A stretch of DNA of 64,000 nt, from NCBI GenBank assembly GCA_945861085.1, contig OX244046.1:62001-126000 (forward strand), given 5' to 3'. Each line of letters opens with the position of its first letter. The stretch's first letter is position 1. Under the pieces are notes generated by a model. It was not told where the DNA came from. It made no database searches and saw nothing but the letters and a program-made list of their open reading frames with translations. Origin of the DNA: Clostridioides difficile_D. Its GTDB lineage: Bacteria; Bacillota; Clostridia; Peptostreptococcales; Peptostreptococcaceae. Of this stretch, positions 26,626-34,703 are shown piece after piece. The translations under genes and the position numbers were made by a program.

Positions 26626-27363
26626 TTGGCAAGTATAGAAGGAAGAAATCCGGTAATAGAGGCAATAAAAAGTGATAGAGAAATAGACAAAATATTAATT
26701 GCAAATTCAGCTAAAGAAGGGTCAATTAAAAAAATAATCGGAATGGCTAAAGAGAAGAACATAATTATCCAGTACGTTGATAAACATAAGCTAGATGAAG
26801 TAAGTACAAGTCATTCACATCAAGGTGTAATAGCCTATGCAAGTGAATATAAGTATTACGAATTAGATGAGTTAATAGATTTAGCAAAGAATAAAGATGA
26901 AGACCCATTTTTCATTATACTAGATGAAATAACAGATCCACATAATCTAGGTTCAATAATAAGGACAGCGGATGCAGTAGGGGCACATGGAATTATTATT
27001 CCAAAAAGAAGGTCTGTACAAATAACCCCTGTAGTTGCTAAAGCATCTGCTGGAGCAGTGGAGTATATGCCAGTTTGCAAGGTAACCAATATAGTTAATA
27101 CAATAAAAAGACTCAAGGATGAAGGGCTGTGGATTGCCGCTGCTGATATGGATGGAGAAACTTTTTATAAACAAAATCTTACTGGCCCTCTTGGTGTAGT
27201 AATTGGAAGTGAAGGTTTTGGAATATCTAGATTGGTTAAACAAAACTGTGACTTTATAGTAAAAATGCCAATGATAGGTAATGTTACATCTTTAAATGCA
27301 TCTGTAGCAGGTGGCATACTTTTATATGAGATATTCAGACAAAGACTGGATAAAAGTAAATAA
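26626..27363 (+). CDS. rlmB: 23S rRNA (guanosine-2'-O-)-methyltransferase, RlmB/SpoU family
   Basis: Methylates a 23S rRNA guanosine ribose near the peptidyl-transferase centre (G2251 in E. coli). The N-terminal RNA-binding domain starts EGRNPVIEAI; the SPOUT domain has LDEITDPHNLGSIIRTADA, IIPKRRSVQITPVVAKASAGAVEYMPV and VIGSEGFGISRLV, and the knot segment MPMIGNVTSLNASVA. I choose the TTG start at 26626 (245 residues), since AGGAGGTG lies 7 bases upstream and the in-frame GTG 26617 is part of that site. It follows thyX by 12 bases. Confidence 0.94.
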   Translation: MASIEGRNPVIEAIKSDREIDKILIANSAKEGSIKKIIGMAKEKNIIIQYVDKHKLDEVSTSHSHQGVIAYASEYKYYELDELIDLAKNKDEDPFFIILDEITDPHNLGSIIRTADAVGAHGIIIPKRRSVQITPVVAKASAGAVEYMPVCKVTNIVNTIKRLKDEGLWIAAADMDGETFYKQNLTGPLGVVIGSEGFGISRLVKQNCDFIVKMPMIGNVTSLNASVAGGILLYEIFRQRLDKSK

Positions 27364-27365
27364 CT

Positions 27366-27893
27366 ATGAAAAAAAAAATAAATCATTACTTAATAATAGA
27401 TGGCTACAATATTATAAATGCGTGGGATAATTTAAAAGAACTGGCTAAAGAGGACTTAGAAGATTCTCGAGAAAAGCTTATTGATGATATTATAGAATTT
27501 TCTGAGTTTATGGGTTATAAGACTATAATAGTTTTTGACGCTTATAATGTTAAGAATTCAAGAGAAAAAGTTGAGAAAAGAAAACATATAACAATAGTTT
27601 ATACAAGAGAACATCAAACAGCGGATAGTTATATAGAAAAATTTATAACTTCTTTATCAAAATATGATGATGTAAAAGTAGCTACTAATGACTATGCAGA
27701 ACAACAAATGATTTTAGGAAAAGGTGCTACTAGAATGTCTGCAAGAGAATTAAAGTTAGAGTTAGATCGTTCCAAGAATAAAATGAAGGAAAAAAATATC
27801 GGTTTGAGGAAAAAAATTCAGCGAAATTGGTTGGAGGAAAGGTTAGATAAAGAAACATTGTCGAAACTTGAGAACATTCGTAGAAAGCGTTGA
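27366..27893 (+). CDS. rae1: NYN/PIN-domain ribosome-associated endoribonuclease (YacP/Rae1 family)
   Basis: A 175-residue PIN-like nuclease; Bacillus Rae1 (YacP) cuts certain mRNAs in the ribosomal A site. Acidic catalytic residues lie in LIIDGYNIINAW, VFDAYNV, TADSYIEKFI and VATNDYAEQ; GKGATRMSARELKLEL is typical of the family. It starts 2 bases after rlmB; no strong ribosome binding site is visible, so translation is probably coupled. The promoter of sigH overlaps its stop codon. The exact target is inferred from the family. Confidence 0.9.
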   Translation: MKKKINHYLIIDGYNIINAWDNLKELAKEDLEDSREKLIDDIIEFSEFMGYKTIIVFDAYNVKNSREKVEKRKHITIVYTREHQTADSYIEKFITSLSKYDDVKVATNDYAEQQMILGKGATRMSARELKLELDRSKNKMKEKNIGLRKKIQRNWLEERLDKETLSKLENIRRKR

Positions 27894-27919
27894 AATTACT
27901 AGCTTCTTTAGACTATAAT
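27890..27919 (+). promoter_or_regulatory. sigma-A promoter of sigH
   Basis: TTGAAA (27890-27895), an 18-bp spacer and TATAAT (27914-27919). It overlaps the rae1 stop codon and gives sigH its own transcript. Confidence 0.75.
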
Positions 27920-27957
27920 ATACCTATAAATTTGTTTTATATATGGGGGAGATTTAC

Positions 27958-28605
27958 ATGTTGGTAGCAAAAGAAAAAAGTTATGAGTTAATAGACAATT
28001 GTCAGCAGGATGAGTATAACATTGTATTAAGAGCAAGTGAAGGGGATAAAATAGCACTAGAGTACATTATTACCAAATACAGAAATTTTGTAAAAGCAAA
28101 GGCAAAGTCATATTTTTTGATTGGAGCAGATAAAGAAGACATAATACAAGAAGGAATGATAGGCCTTTATAAGGCAGTTAGAGATTTTGATGGAAGCAAG
28201 ACAAATTCATTTAAATGTTTTGCGGAGATATGTATAACAAGACAAATAATAACTGCTATAAAAACTGCAACAAGACAAAAACATATACCTTTAAATTCAT
28301 ATGTTTCTTTGAATAAACCAATATATGATGAAGAATCAGACAGAACACTTTTAGATATTATAGCTACAAGTATAGTAACAGATCCAGAAGAGCTTATAAT
28401 TAGTAAAGAAGAGCTAAGGAATATAGAATCCAAGATGAACGAATTATTAAGTGACTTGGAATTAGAAGTGCTAGAATTATATTTAAATGGAAAGTCATAC
28501 CAGTTTATAGCGGACAAGCTTAAAAGAGATGTAAAGTCAATAGATAACGCTTTACAAAGGGTTAAGAGAAAATTAGAAAAACATCTTGAAAACAGAAATG
28601 ATTAA
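27958..28605 (+). CDS. sigH: RNA polymerase sigma-H factor (early sporulation)
   Basis: A 215-residue sigma-70-family factor. Region 2 includes EYIITKYRNFVKAKAKSYF and DKEDIIQEGMIGLYKAVRDFD; region 4 has LEVLELYLNGKSYQFIADKLKRDVKSIDNALQRVKRKL, the -35-binding helix-turn-helix. In spore-forming Firmicutes sigma-H drives early sporulation and transition-phase genes, including spo0A. I choose ATG 27958, because GGGGGA lies 6 bases upstream; the ATG at 27943 precedes that site. It sits between the thyX-rlmB-rae1 run and tufA, a conserved Firmicute location. Confidence 0.95.
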   Translation: MLVAKEKSYELIDNCQQDEYNIVLRASEGDKIALEYIITKYRNFVKAKAKSYFLIGADKEDIIQEGMIGLYKAVRDFDGSKTNSFKCFAEICITRQIITAIKTATRQKHIPLNSYVSLNKPIYDEESDRTLLDIIATSIVTDPEELIISKEELRNIESKMNELLSDLELEVLELYLNGKSYQFIADKLKRDVKSIDNALQRVKRKLEKHLENRND

Positions 28606-28678
28606 TAGTAAAATACTTACCATAAGCTTATTGTGAGCAAAATTAATTTATATCGAAAGATAAGGGAGGAAATTCAAA

Positions 28679-29872
28679 ATGGCTAAAGCTAAATACGAAA
28701 GAACAAAACCTCATGTTAATATAGGGACAATAGGACACGTTGACCACGGTAAAACTACATTAACAGCAGCAATAACAAAAACATTATATGACAGATATCA
28801 ATTAGGAGAAGCAGTAGACTTTGCAAACATAGATAAAGCTCCAGAAGAAAGAGAAAGAGGAATCACAATATCAACAGCACACGTTGAGTATGAAACTCCA
28901 AACAGACACTATGCACACGTTGACTGCCCAGGACATGCTGACTACGTTAAGAACATGATAACAGGAGCAGCACAAATGGACGGAGCAATATTAGTTTGTT
29001 CAGCAACAGATGGACCAATGCCACAAACAAGAGAGCATATACTATTATCAAGACAAGTTGGTGTACCATATATAGTAGTATTCTTAAACAAATGTGACAT
29101 GGTAGATGATGAAGAGTTATTAGAGTTAGTAGAAATGGAAGTAAGAGATTTATTAACAGAATATGATTTCCCAGGAGATGATACTCCAATAGTAAGAGGA
29201 TCAGCATTAATGGCATTAGAAGATCCAAAGAGTGAGTGGGGAGATAAGATAGTAGAATTATTCGAGCAAATAGATGAGTATATACCAGCACCAGAGAGAG
29301 ACACAGATAAGCCATTCTTAATGCCAGTAGAGGACGTATTCTCAATCACAGGAAGAGGAACAGTTGCAACAGGAAGAGTGGAAAGAGGAGTATTAAAAGT
29401 ACAAGACGAAGTAGAGTTAGTAGGATTAACAGAAGCTCCAAGAAAAGTAGTAGTAACAGGAGTAGAGATGTTCAGAAAATTATTAGACCAAGCACAAGCA
29501 GGGGATAATATAGGAGCATTATTAAGAGGAGTACAAAGAAACGAAATAGAAAGAGGACAAGTACTAGCAAAAACTGGATCAGTAAAGGCACACACAAAGT
29601 TTACAGCAGAAGTATATGTACTTAAAAAAGAAGAGGGTGGAAGACATACACCATTCTTTGATGGATATAGACCACAATTCTATTTTAGAACAACAGACGT
29701 AACAGGAGCTTGTAAGTTACCAGAAGGAATAGAGATGGTAATGCCTGGAGATAACGTAACAATGGAAGTAGACTTAATAAACTCAATAGTTGTAGAAGAG
29801 GGATTAAGATTCTCAATAAGAGAAGGTGGAAGAACAGTAGCTTCAGGAGTTGTTGCTACAATAATAGAGTAA
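28679..29872 (+). CDS. tufA: elongation factor Tu (copy 1)
   Basis: A 397-residue GTPase that delivers aminoacyl-tRNA to the ribosome. The P-loop [10 protein letters not shown], switch motifs [13 protein letters not shown] and DCPGHADY, and NKCD are intact. Compared base by base with copy 2 (45859-47052), I find only two silent differences, at 29110 (T vs C) and 29416 (G vs A), and identity extends through the ribosome binding site AGGGAGGAAATTCAAA. Beyond that the flanks differ. This near-identity reflects gene conversion between the copies. Here the gene stands alone between sigH and rpmG. Confidence 0.97.
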
Positions 29873-29910
29873 TTCTTATTACTAAACTGATGGATTAAAA
29901 AGAATAACAA

Positions 29911-29937
29911 AAAGAGGGGTTAGGCTCCTCTTTTTTT
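29911..29937 (+). terminator. intrinsic terminator after tufA
   Basis: AAAGAGGGG pairs with CTCCTCTTT (one G-U pair) around a 5-nt loop, followed by a T-run. Confidence 0.88.
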
Positions 29938-29957
29938 AACATAGAAATACAAAAACA

Positions 29958-29985
29958 TTGACACAGCATAGGATTTTGTGATAAC
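29958..29985 (+). promoter_or_regulatory. probable promoter of rpmG-secE-nusG-rplK-rplA
   Basis: A consensus TTGACA (29958-29963) with a 16-bp spacer to GATAAC (29980-29985), 138 bp before rpmG. The -35 is excellent; the -10 matches 4 of 6 bases. Confidence 0.55.
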
Positions 29986-30123
29986 TTATACAAGGTAATG
30001 ATTATAGGAAGTTAATAATATCTTGAATACTGTAGATTTTTAATAAATACATATTTTAAAGATATTATATTCACATATATTAGCAATATATATTATTGTA
30101 TTACAAAGTTGGAGGTGTATCAG

Positions 30124-30273
30124 ATGAGAGTTAAAGTAACTTTAGCATGTACAGAGTGTAAGCAAAGAAACTACAACACTACTAAGAATAAGAAAAATAA
30201 TCCAGACAGAATAGAATTACAAAAATATTGTAGATTCTGTAAAAAGCATACAACTCATAAAGAAACAAAATAG
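30124..30273 (+). CDS. rpmG: ribosomal protein bL33, zinc-binding form
   Basis: A 49-residue 50S protein near the E site. It has two CxxC pairs (CTEC near residue 9, CRFC near residue 36), so it is the zinc-ribbon (C+) type. It starts MRVKVTLACTECKQRNY and ends THKETK. GGAGGTG lies 8 bases before ATG 30124. The rpmG-secE-nusG order is conserved in bacteria. Confidence 0.95.
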   Translation: MRVKVTLACTECKQRNYNTTKNKKNNPDRIELQKYCRFCKKHTTHKETK

Positions 30274-30298
30274 TTTTTTATAAGGATGTGAGTATGGA

Positions 30299-30520
30299 AT
30301 GGCTGCCCAAAAAAATGACGGTGCAAAAACTAAAAAAAGGTTTAGTTTATTTGGATACTTAAAAGAAACTAAACAAGAATTAAAAAGAGTTACATGGCCG
30401 ACAAAAAAGGAACTGTTTAAAAACACAAGTATAGTTTTAACTGTAGTTATTTCATGCACTATATTAGTATGGGGCATAGACACTATATTATCTGGTGCAC
30501 TAGCGTTATTACTAAAATAG
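30299..30520 (+). CDS. secE: preprotein translocase subunit SecE
   Basis: A 73-residue short-type SecE. The amphipathic segment YLKETKQELKRVTWPTKKEL (about 20-39) clamps SecY at the cytoplasmic face, and a single membrane helix follows (about 45-70). The ribosome binding site AAGGA is rather far from ATG 30299 (12 bases), which could limit translation. SecY is encoded at 56885. Confidence 0.95.
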   Translation: MAAQKNDGAKTKKRFSLFGYLKETKQELKRVTWPTKKELFKNTSIVLTVVISCTILVWGIDTILSGALALLLK

Positions 30521-30539
30521 ACGAAAAGAGGTAAGTTAA

Positions 30540-31082
30540 ATGTCAGAATTACAAGAAGCAAGTTGGTATGTAGTTCATACCTATTCAGGACATGAAAATA
30601 AAGTTAAAGCTACAATTGAGAAAGCAGTTAAAACAAGAGGTATGGAAAACTGCATAAGACAAGTAGTTGTTCCAACAGAAGAAGTAGTGGAAACTACTAA
30701 AACTGGAAAAGAAAAAACTAGACAACGTAAAGTTTATCCAAGTTATGTCTTGGTTAAAATGATAATAACTGATGAATCTTGGTATGTAGTAAGAAATACT
30801 AAGGGAGTTACAGGTTTCGTTGGACCTGGTTCAAAACCAGTGCCATTAAGTGAAGATGAAGTCAAAGCTATGGGGATAGATACAGAAGACCCTAAAGTAG
30901 TAAATGGTGATATTGATTTTGAAATAGGAGATACAGTAAAAGTATCCCAAGGACCATTTAGTGGACAAATAGGAAACATAGAAGAAATTGACTTAGAAAA
31001 TAGAGAAGTCAAAGTATGCATAAATGCATTTGGTAAAAGGACTCTATTTGTAATAGAGCTTGAAGGTATAGAAAAAATCTAA
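30540..31082 (+). CDS. nusG: transcription termination/antitermination factor NusG
   Basis: A 180-residue NusG with the NGN domain (ASWYVVHTYSGHENKVKATIEK, YPSYVLVKMIITDESWYVVRNTKGVTGFVG) and a C-terminal KOW domain (IGDTVKVSQGPFSGQIGNIEEID). It binds RNA polymerase and modulates pausing and ribosome coupling. It lies 19 bases after secE with AGAGGTAAG upstream. Confidence 0.96.
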   Translation: MSELQEASWYVVHTYSGHENKVKATIEKAVKTRGMENCIRQVVVPTEEVVETTKTGKEKTRQRKVYPSYVLVKMIITDESWYVVRNTKGVTGFVGPGSKPVPLSEDEVKAMGIDTEDPKVVNGDIDFEIGDTVKVSQGPFSGQIGNIEEIDLENREVKVCINAFGKRTLFVIELEGIEKI

Positions 31083-31120
31083 TACTATTTTATAGAAAAA
31101 TCTGAGGAGGTGCGCTCAAA

Positions 31121-31546
31121 ATGGCTAAAAAAGTTATAGGTCAAATAAAATTACAAATACCTGCAGGAAAGGCTACTCCAGCGCCACCAGTTGGACCAGC
31201 ATTAGGACAACATGGTGTTAATATAATGGGATTCACAAAAGAATTTAATGCTAAAACTGCAGATCAAGCTGGAATGATAATACCAGTTGTTATAACTGTA
31301 TATCAAGATAGATCATTCAGTTTCATAACAAAAACTCCACCAGCTGCAGTTTTAATTAAAAAAGCATTAAACTTAAAATCAGGTTCTGGAGAACCAAACA
31401 AAAAGAAAGTTGCTAAAATGACTTCAGCTCAAGTAAGAGAAATAGCTGAATTAAAAATGCCTGACTTAAATGCTGCATCAGTAGAAGCTGCTATGAGTAT
31501 GATAGCTGGTACTGCTAGAAGCATGGGTGTTGTAATAGAAGACTAA
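31121..31546 (+). CDS. rplK: ribosomal protein uL11
   Basis: A 141-residue 50S stalk-base protein. The N-terminal domain has the conserved proline-rich stretch PAGKATPAPPVGPALGQHGVNIM; the C-terminal domain (GSGEPNKKKVAKMTSAQVREIAELKMPDLNA) binds the GTPase-centre rRNA. GAGGAGGTG precedes the ATG. It is cotranscribed with nusG upstream and rplA downstream. Confidence 0.97.
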   Translation: MAKKVIGQIKLQIPAGKATPAPPVGPALGQHGVNIMGFTKEFNAKTADQAGMIIPVVITVYQDRSFSFITKTPPAAVLIKKALNLKSGSGEPNKKKVAKMTSAQVREIAELKMPDLNAASVEAAMSMIAGTARSMGVVIED

Positions 31547-31572
31547 TTAAAAGATACACTTTTTTTTATAAA

Positions 31573-31601
31573 GTGGGAGGCGAAAAGCCGAAATTAACCA
31601 C
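31573..31601 (+). promoter_or_regulatory. structured leader before rplA, candidate L1 autoregulatory site
   Basis: Just ahead of the rplA ribosome binding site the RNA can fold with an outer GTGG (31573-31576)/CCAC (31598-31601) stem and an inner GGC-GAAAA-GCC hairpin (31579-31589). GAGGAGG follows at once. L1 is known to repress its own operon in other bacteria; use of this site is inference. Confidence 0.45.
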
Positions 31602-31616
31602 GAGGAGGAAAATAAA

Positions 31617-32315
31617 ATGGCTAAAAAAGGTAAAAGATATGCAGGTGCATTACAAAAAGTAGATAGAACTAAATTCTATGATGCATCAGAAGCGTTAACA
31701 TTAGTTTCAGATATAGCTGGAGCTAAATTTGATGAGACAGTAGAAGCACATATTAAATTAGGTGTTGACTCAAGACATGCTGACCAACAAGTAAGAGGTG
31801 CAGTTGTGTTACCTCATGGAACTGGTAAAACTAAAAGAGTTTTAGTTTTTGCTAAAGGTGAAAAAGCTAAAGAAGCTGAACAAGCTGGTGCTGACTTTGT
31901 AGGAGCTGAAGAATTAGTTCAAAAAATACAAGGTGAGAACTGGTTTGACTTTGATATAGTAGTTGCTACTCCAGACATGATGGGTGTAGTAGGTAGATTA
32001 GGTAGAGTATTAGGACCTAAAGGTTTAATGCCAAACCCTAAATCAGGAACAGTTACATTTGATGTAGCTAAAGCTATAGATGAAATAAAAGCTGGTAAAG
32101 TTGAATATAGATTAGACAAAACTAACATAATACACGTTCCAGTAGGAAAAGTATCATTTGGTGGAGAAAAATTAACTGAAAACTTTACTGCATTAATGGA
32201 TGCTATAATAAAAGCTAAGCCAGCTGCTGCTAAAGGGCAATATTTAAGAAGTATAACAGTAGCTTCTTCAATGGGACCTGGAGTTAAAATAAACCCAGCA
32301 AGAACAGCTGAATAA
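31617..32315 (+). CDS. rplA: ribosomal protein uL1
   Basis: A 232-residue protein of the mobile L1 stalk that moves deacylated tRNA out of the E site. Recognisable segments are [21 protein letters not shown] at the start, [17 protein letters not shown], and the signature [19 protein letters not shown]. It ends NPARTAE. It is the last gene of the L11-L1 unit; a new promoter for rplJ begins 9 bases after its stop. Confidence 0.97.
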
Positions 32316-32323
32316 TAAAACTG

Positions 32324-32352
32324 TTGACACAGGTTGACAAAAATGTTATCAT
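32324..32352 (+). promoter_or_regulatory. sigma-A promoter of rplJ-rplL
   Basis: TTGACA (32324-32329), 17-bp spacer, TATCAT (32347-32352), placing the start near 32359, at the head of the L10 leader. A second TTGACA at 32334 lies inside the spacer. Confidence 0.85.
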
Positions 32353-32359
32353 ATCATTT

Positions 32360-32512
32360 GTCAATGTAAAAAAGAATAGATTTGCCGTAGATAGTGGGTG
32401 CGAAAGCTTAATATCCCACCGAGGTTTTAGATAAATTGATATTACTAAAGCTTTTGATGTCTACTTTTGGCAACAAAAGCTTTTTATAATGTTGCGGTAA
32501 ATACTAAGCCTA
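32360..32512 (+). ncRNA. ribosomal protein L10 leader
   Basis: The leader has the known L10-leader layout: TTTGCCGTAGATA, a GTGGG/CCCAC stem (about 32395-32418) followed by CGAGG, then an intrinsic terminator (32447-32485) ahead of rplJ. L10, or the L10-L12 complex, binds such leaders to lower expression of its operon. AAAGCTT at 32403-32409 can also pair with the first terminator arm, offering an antiterminator. Confidence 0.85.
32447..32485 (+). terminator. attenuator terminator in the L10 leader
   Basis: A perfect 10-bp stem (AAAGCTTTTG at 32447-32456, CAAAAGCTTT at 32474-32483) with T-run, located before rplJ and after its promoter, hence an attenuator rather than an operon end. Confidence 0.82.
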
Positions 32513-32537
32513 TTTGGTGAAGGAGGTGCACATCTAT

Positions 32538-33044
32538 ATGAGAAAAGCTATAGAAATTAAATCAGAAGTTGTTTCTGAGATAGTTGAAAAGTTACAAAAA
32601 TCTTCTGCTGCTGTTGTTGTAGATTACAAAGGATTAACAGTTGAAGAAGTAACTGAGTTAAGAAAACAAATGAGAGAAGCTGGTGTAGATTACAAAGTAT
32701 ACAAAAATACTTTGGTTAGAAGAGCAGCTAAAGAAGTTGGTATAGAGCAATTCAATGATGAATTATTAGTTGGAACTAATGCTATAGCATTTGGATATGA
32801 TGATCCAGTTGCTCCAGCTAGAATATTAAAAGGATTCATGGATTCTCATCCAAAAATGAAATTAAAGATGGGTATTGTGGAAGGTACATTCTATGATGAA
32901 TCTAAAATTGTTGAAATGGCTAACATACCATCAAGAGAAGTTCTTATCGCTAAATTACTTGGTAGCTTAAAAGCTCCAGTATCAAACTTCGCATATTTAA
33001 TAGATGCAATAGCGAAAAAGGCAGAAGGTCAAGAAGAAGCTTAA
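32538..33044 (+). CDS. rplJ: ribosomal protein uL10
   Basis: A 168-residue stalk protein that anchors L7/L12 dimers to the GTPase centre. It begins MRKAIEIKSEVVSEIVEKLQ, with VVVDYKGLTVEEVTELRKQMREAGVDYKVYKNTL typical of the family, and ends in the helical L12-binding tail. I choose ATG 32538, since AGGAGGTG ends 9 bases before it; the in-frame TTG 32514 precedes that site. Its expression should be set by the attenuator upstream. Confidence 0.96.
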   Translation: MRKAIEIKSEVVSEIVEKLQKSSAAVVVDYKGLTVEEVTELRKQMREAGVDYKVYKNTLVRRAAKEVGIEQFNDELLVGTNAIAFGYDDPVAPARILKGFMDSHPKMKLKMGIVEGTFYDESKIVEMANIPSREVLIAKLLGSLKAPVSNFAYLIDAIAKKAEGQEEA

Positions 33045-33101
33045 TTGCTTAACTAAAAAATTATAAATATTAATTTGAAATAAAATTCGGAGGTGCTAAA
33101 A

Positions 33102-33467
33102 ATGACAATAGAACAAATATTAGAAGCTATAGAAAATATGAAAGTTTTAGAATTAAATGAATTAGTTAAAGCTGCTGAAGAAAAATTCGGTGTATCAGCT
33201 TCAGCTCCAGTAATGGTAGCTGGTGCAGCTGCTGGTGGACCAGCTGCTGAAGAAAAAACTGAATTTGATGTAGTATTAGCTGAAGTTGGTTCTTCAAAAG
33301 TTGGAGTTATAAAAGCAGTTAGAGAAATAACAGGATTAGGATTAAAAGAAGCTAAAGAAGTAGTTGACAATGCTCCTAAGACAGTTAAAGAAGGAGCTTC
33401 TAAAGAAGAAGCTGATCAAATAAAAGAAAAATTAGAAGCTGCTGGAGCTAAAGTAGAAGTTAAGTAG
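33102..33467 (+). CDS. rplL: ribosomal protein bL12 (L7/L12)
   Basis: A 121-residue stalk protein. The N-terminal dimerisation part is MTIEQILEAIENMKVLELNELVKA; an Ala/Gly-rich hinge (MVAGAAAGGPAAEE) follows, and the C-terminal domain (FDVVLAEVGSSKVGVIKAVREITGLGLKEAKEVVD) recruits translation factors. I choose ATG 33102, since CGGAGGTG ends 6 bases upstream; GTG 33093 overlaps it. A terminator follows, so unlike in many bacteria rplL does not run directly into rpoB. Confidence 0.97.
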   Translation: MTIEQILEAIENMKVLELNELVKAAEEKFGVSASAPVMVAGAAAGGPAAEEKTEFDVVLAEVGSSKVGVIKAVREITGLGLKEAKEVVDNAPKTVKEGASKEEADQIKEKLEAAGAKVEVK

Positions 33468-33475
33468 TTTCTTTA

Positions 33476-33502
33476 AAAAGATGCCCAATGGGTATCTTTT
33501 TT
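33476..33502 (+). terminator. intrinsic terminator after rplL
   Basis: AAAAGATGCCC pairs with GGGTATCTTTT (one G-U pair) around a 3-nt loop, with a T-run, 9 bases after the stop. Confidence 0.9.
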
Positions 33503-33613
33503 ATTTGTAACAAATTATAGAGTACATCTAGAGTTATAAAGAAAATATTTTTATAAAATAAAAAAAATTTCTATAATAGTATTAAATTAAGGGTATCATA
33601 TAGTATGTAATGA

Positions 33614-33647
33614 TATTTTAATTTAATATTATTATTAAATTAAAATA
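33614..33647. repeat. perfect 15-bp A/T-only inverted repeat
   Basis: TATTTTAATTTAATA (33614-33628) and TATTAAATTAAAATA (33633-33647) around 4 bases. It is centred about 62 bp before the predicted start of the steroid dehydrogenase transcript, a usual activator position; its A/T-only content also makes chance plausible. Confidence 0.6.
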
Positions 33648-33657
33648 TAAACAATTA

Positions 33658-33686
33658 TTGTAATGTATGTATATAAGGTATATAAT
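33658..33686 (+). promoter_or_regulatory. probable sigma-A promoter of the hydroxysteroid dehydrogenase gene
   Basis: TTGTAA (33658-33663), 17-bp spacer, TATAAT (33681-33686), giving a leader of about 160 bases. Confidence 0.65.
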
Positions 33687-33698
33687 TAAGTGGAACTG

Positions 33699-33756
33699 TA
33701 AAAAATTACATATTGTTTTAAAAAATTACATGAGTATTTTAAAAATAAAATGTAAT
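33699..33756. repeat. direct and inverted repeats after the promoter
   Basis: TAAAAAATTACAT occurs at 33699-33711 and again at 33719-33731, exactly 20 bp apart (about two helical turns), and ATGTAAT at 33750-33756 is the inverted form of its last seven bases. The set lies just past the predicted start, where a repressor would bind or an RNA hairpin form. Confidence 0.5.
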
Positions 33757-33855
33757 AAATAATTAATTAACAAATATAAATTTTAAAATAAGTTAGATAT
33801 TTAGAAAAATCGAAATTTGTAGACTTTAAAGGACATATTTAAGGAGGAATTAATA

Positions 33856-34644
33856 ATGGAAAAATTACAGGGAAAAATTGCAGTAGTTACTGCAGCAACA
33901 AAAGGTATTGGATTAGCATCAGCAGAGATATTAGCAAAAAATGGAGCAATTGTATATTTAGCAGCTCGTTCAGAAGAACTGGCTAATGAAGTTATAAATA
34001 AAATAAGTACAGAAGGTGGCTGTGCTAAGTTTGTATACTTTAATGCTCGTGAAGAAGAAACTTTTACTTCAATGATAGAAGAGGTAGTTAAAAAAGAAGG
34101 TAAGATAGATATACTTGTAAACAATTTTGGTTCAACAAACCCTTCTCTTGATAGAGACCTTTTGACTGGTGATACAGATAATTTTTTTGACACAGTAAAT
34201 ACTAATTTGAAGAGTGTGTACTTACCATGTAAAGCAGCAATTCCTCATATGATAAAGAACGGAAAGGGAAGTATAATAAATATATCGAGTATAGGTTCAG
34301 TGTTGCCTGATTTATCTAGAATAGCTTACTGTGTGTCAAAATCAGCAATTAATTCATTAACTCAAAACATAGCAACACAATATGCAAAAGATAATGTTAG
34401 ATGTAATGCTGTACTTCCAGGTCTTATTGCAACTAAGGCTGCATTAGATAATATGTCTCCAGAATTCATAAAAGAATTTCTAAAACATGTTCCTTTAAAT
34501 CGTATAGGAAAACCAGATGATATAGCAAAAGCAGTTTTATTCTATGCTAGTGATGATTCATCATTTATAACAGGAGATTTACTTGAGGTTGCAGGAGGAT
34601 TTGGTTTACCTACTCCACAATTTGCAGACAATATATTAAGATAA
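33856..34644 (+). CDS. hdhA: short-chain dehydrogenase, probable NADP-dependent 7-alpha-hydroxysteroid dehydrogenase
   Basis: A 262-residue SDR. The nucleotide-binding motif is VTAATKGIG (11-19); Arg38 after the second strand (AARSEE) favours NADP. The catalytic Ser145, Tyr158 and Lys162 (YCVSK) are present. Long segments (YLAARSEELANEV, KFVYFNAREEET, SRIAYCVSKSAINSLTQNIA, VRCNAVLPGLI, PLNRIGKPDDIA) match what I recall of clostridial bile-acid 7-alpha-HSDH, which oxidises the 7-alpha-hydroxyl of cholate and chenodeoxycholate. AAGGAGG precedes the ATG. It is a monocistronic insertion between rplL and rpoB. Substrate is inferred from sequence similarity. Confidence 0.82.
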   Translation: MEKLQGKIAVVTAATKGIGLASAEILAKNGAIVYLAARSEELANEVINKISTEGGCAKFVYFNAREEETFTSMIEEVVKKEGKIDILVNNFGSTNPSLDRDLLTGDTDNFFDTVNTNLKSVYLPCKAAIPHMIKNGKGSIINISSIGSVLPDLSRIAYCVSKSAINSLTQNIATQYAKDNVRCNAVLPGLIATKAALDNMSPEFIKEFLKHVPLNRIGKPDDIAKAVLFYASDDSSFITGDLLEVAGGFGLPTPQFADNILR

Positions 34645-34703
34645 TTAAATTCCTAATATGTAATAAAAATTTATGTATTAGTTATAGTAGAAATTTTATC
34701 TTA

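Noticed and set aside
28942..29595. Long reverse-strand frame (217 codons) inside tufA, repeated inside tufB
   Set aside because: It mirrors codon bias of a highly expressed gene, has no ribosome binding site, and recurs only because the tuf genes are identical.
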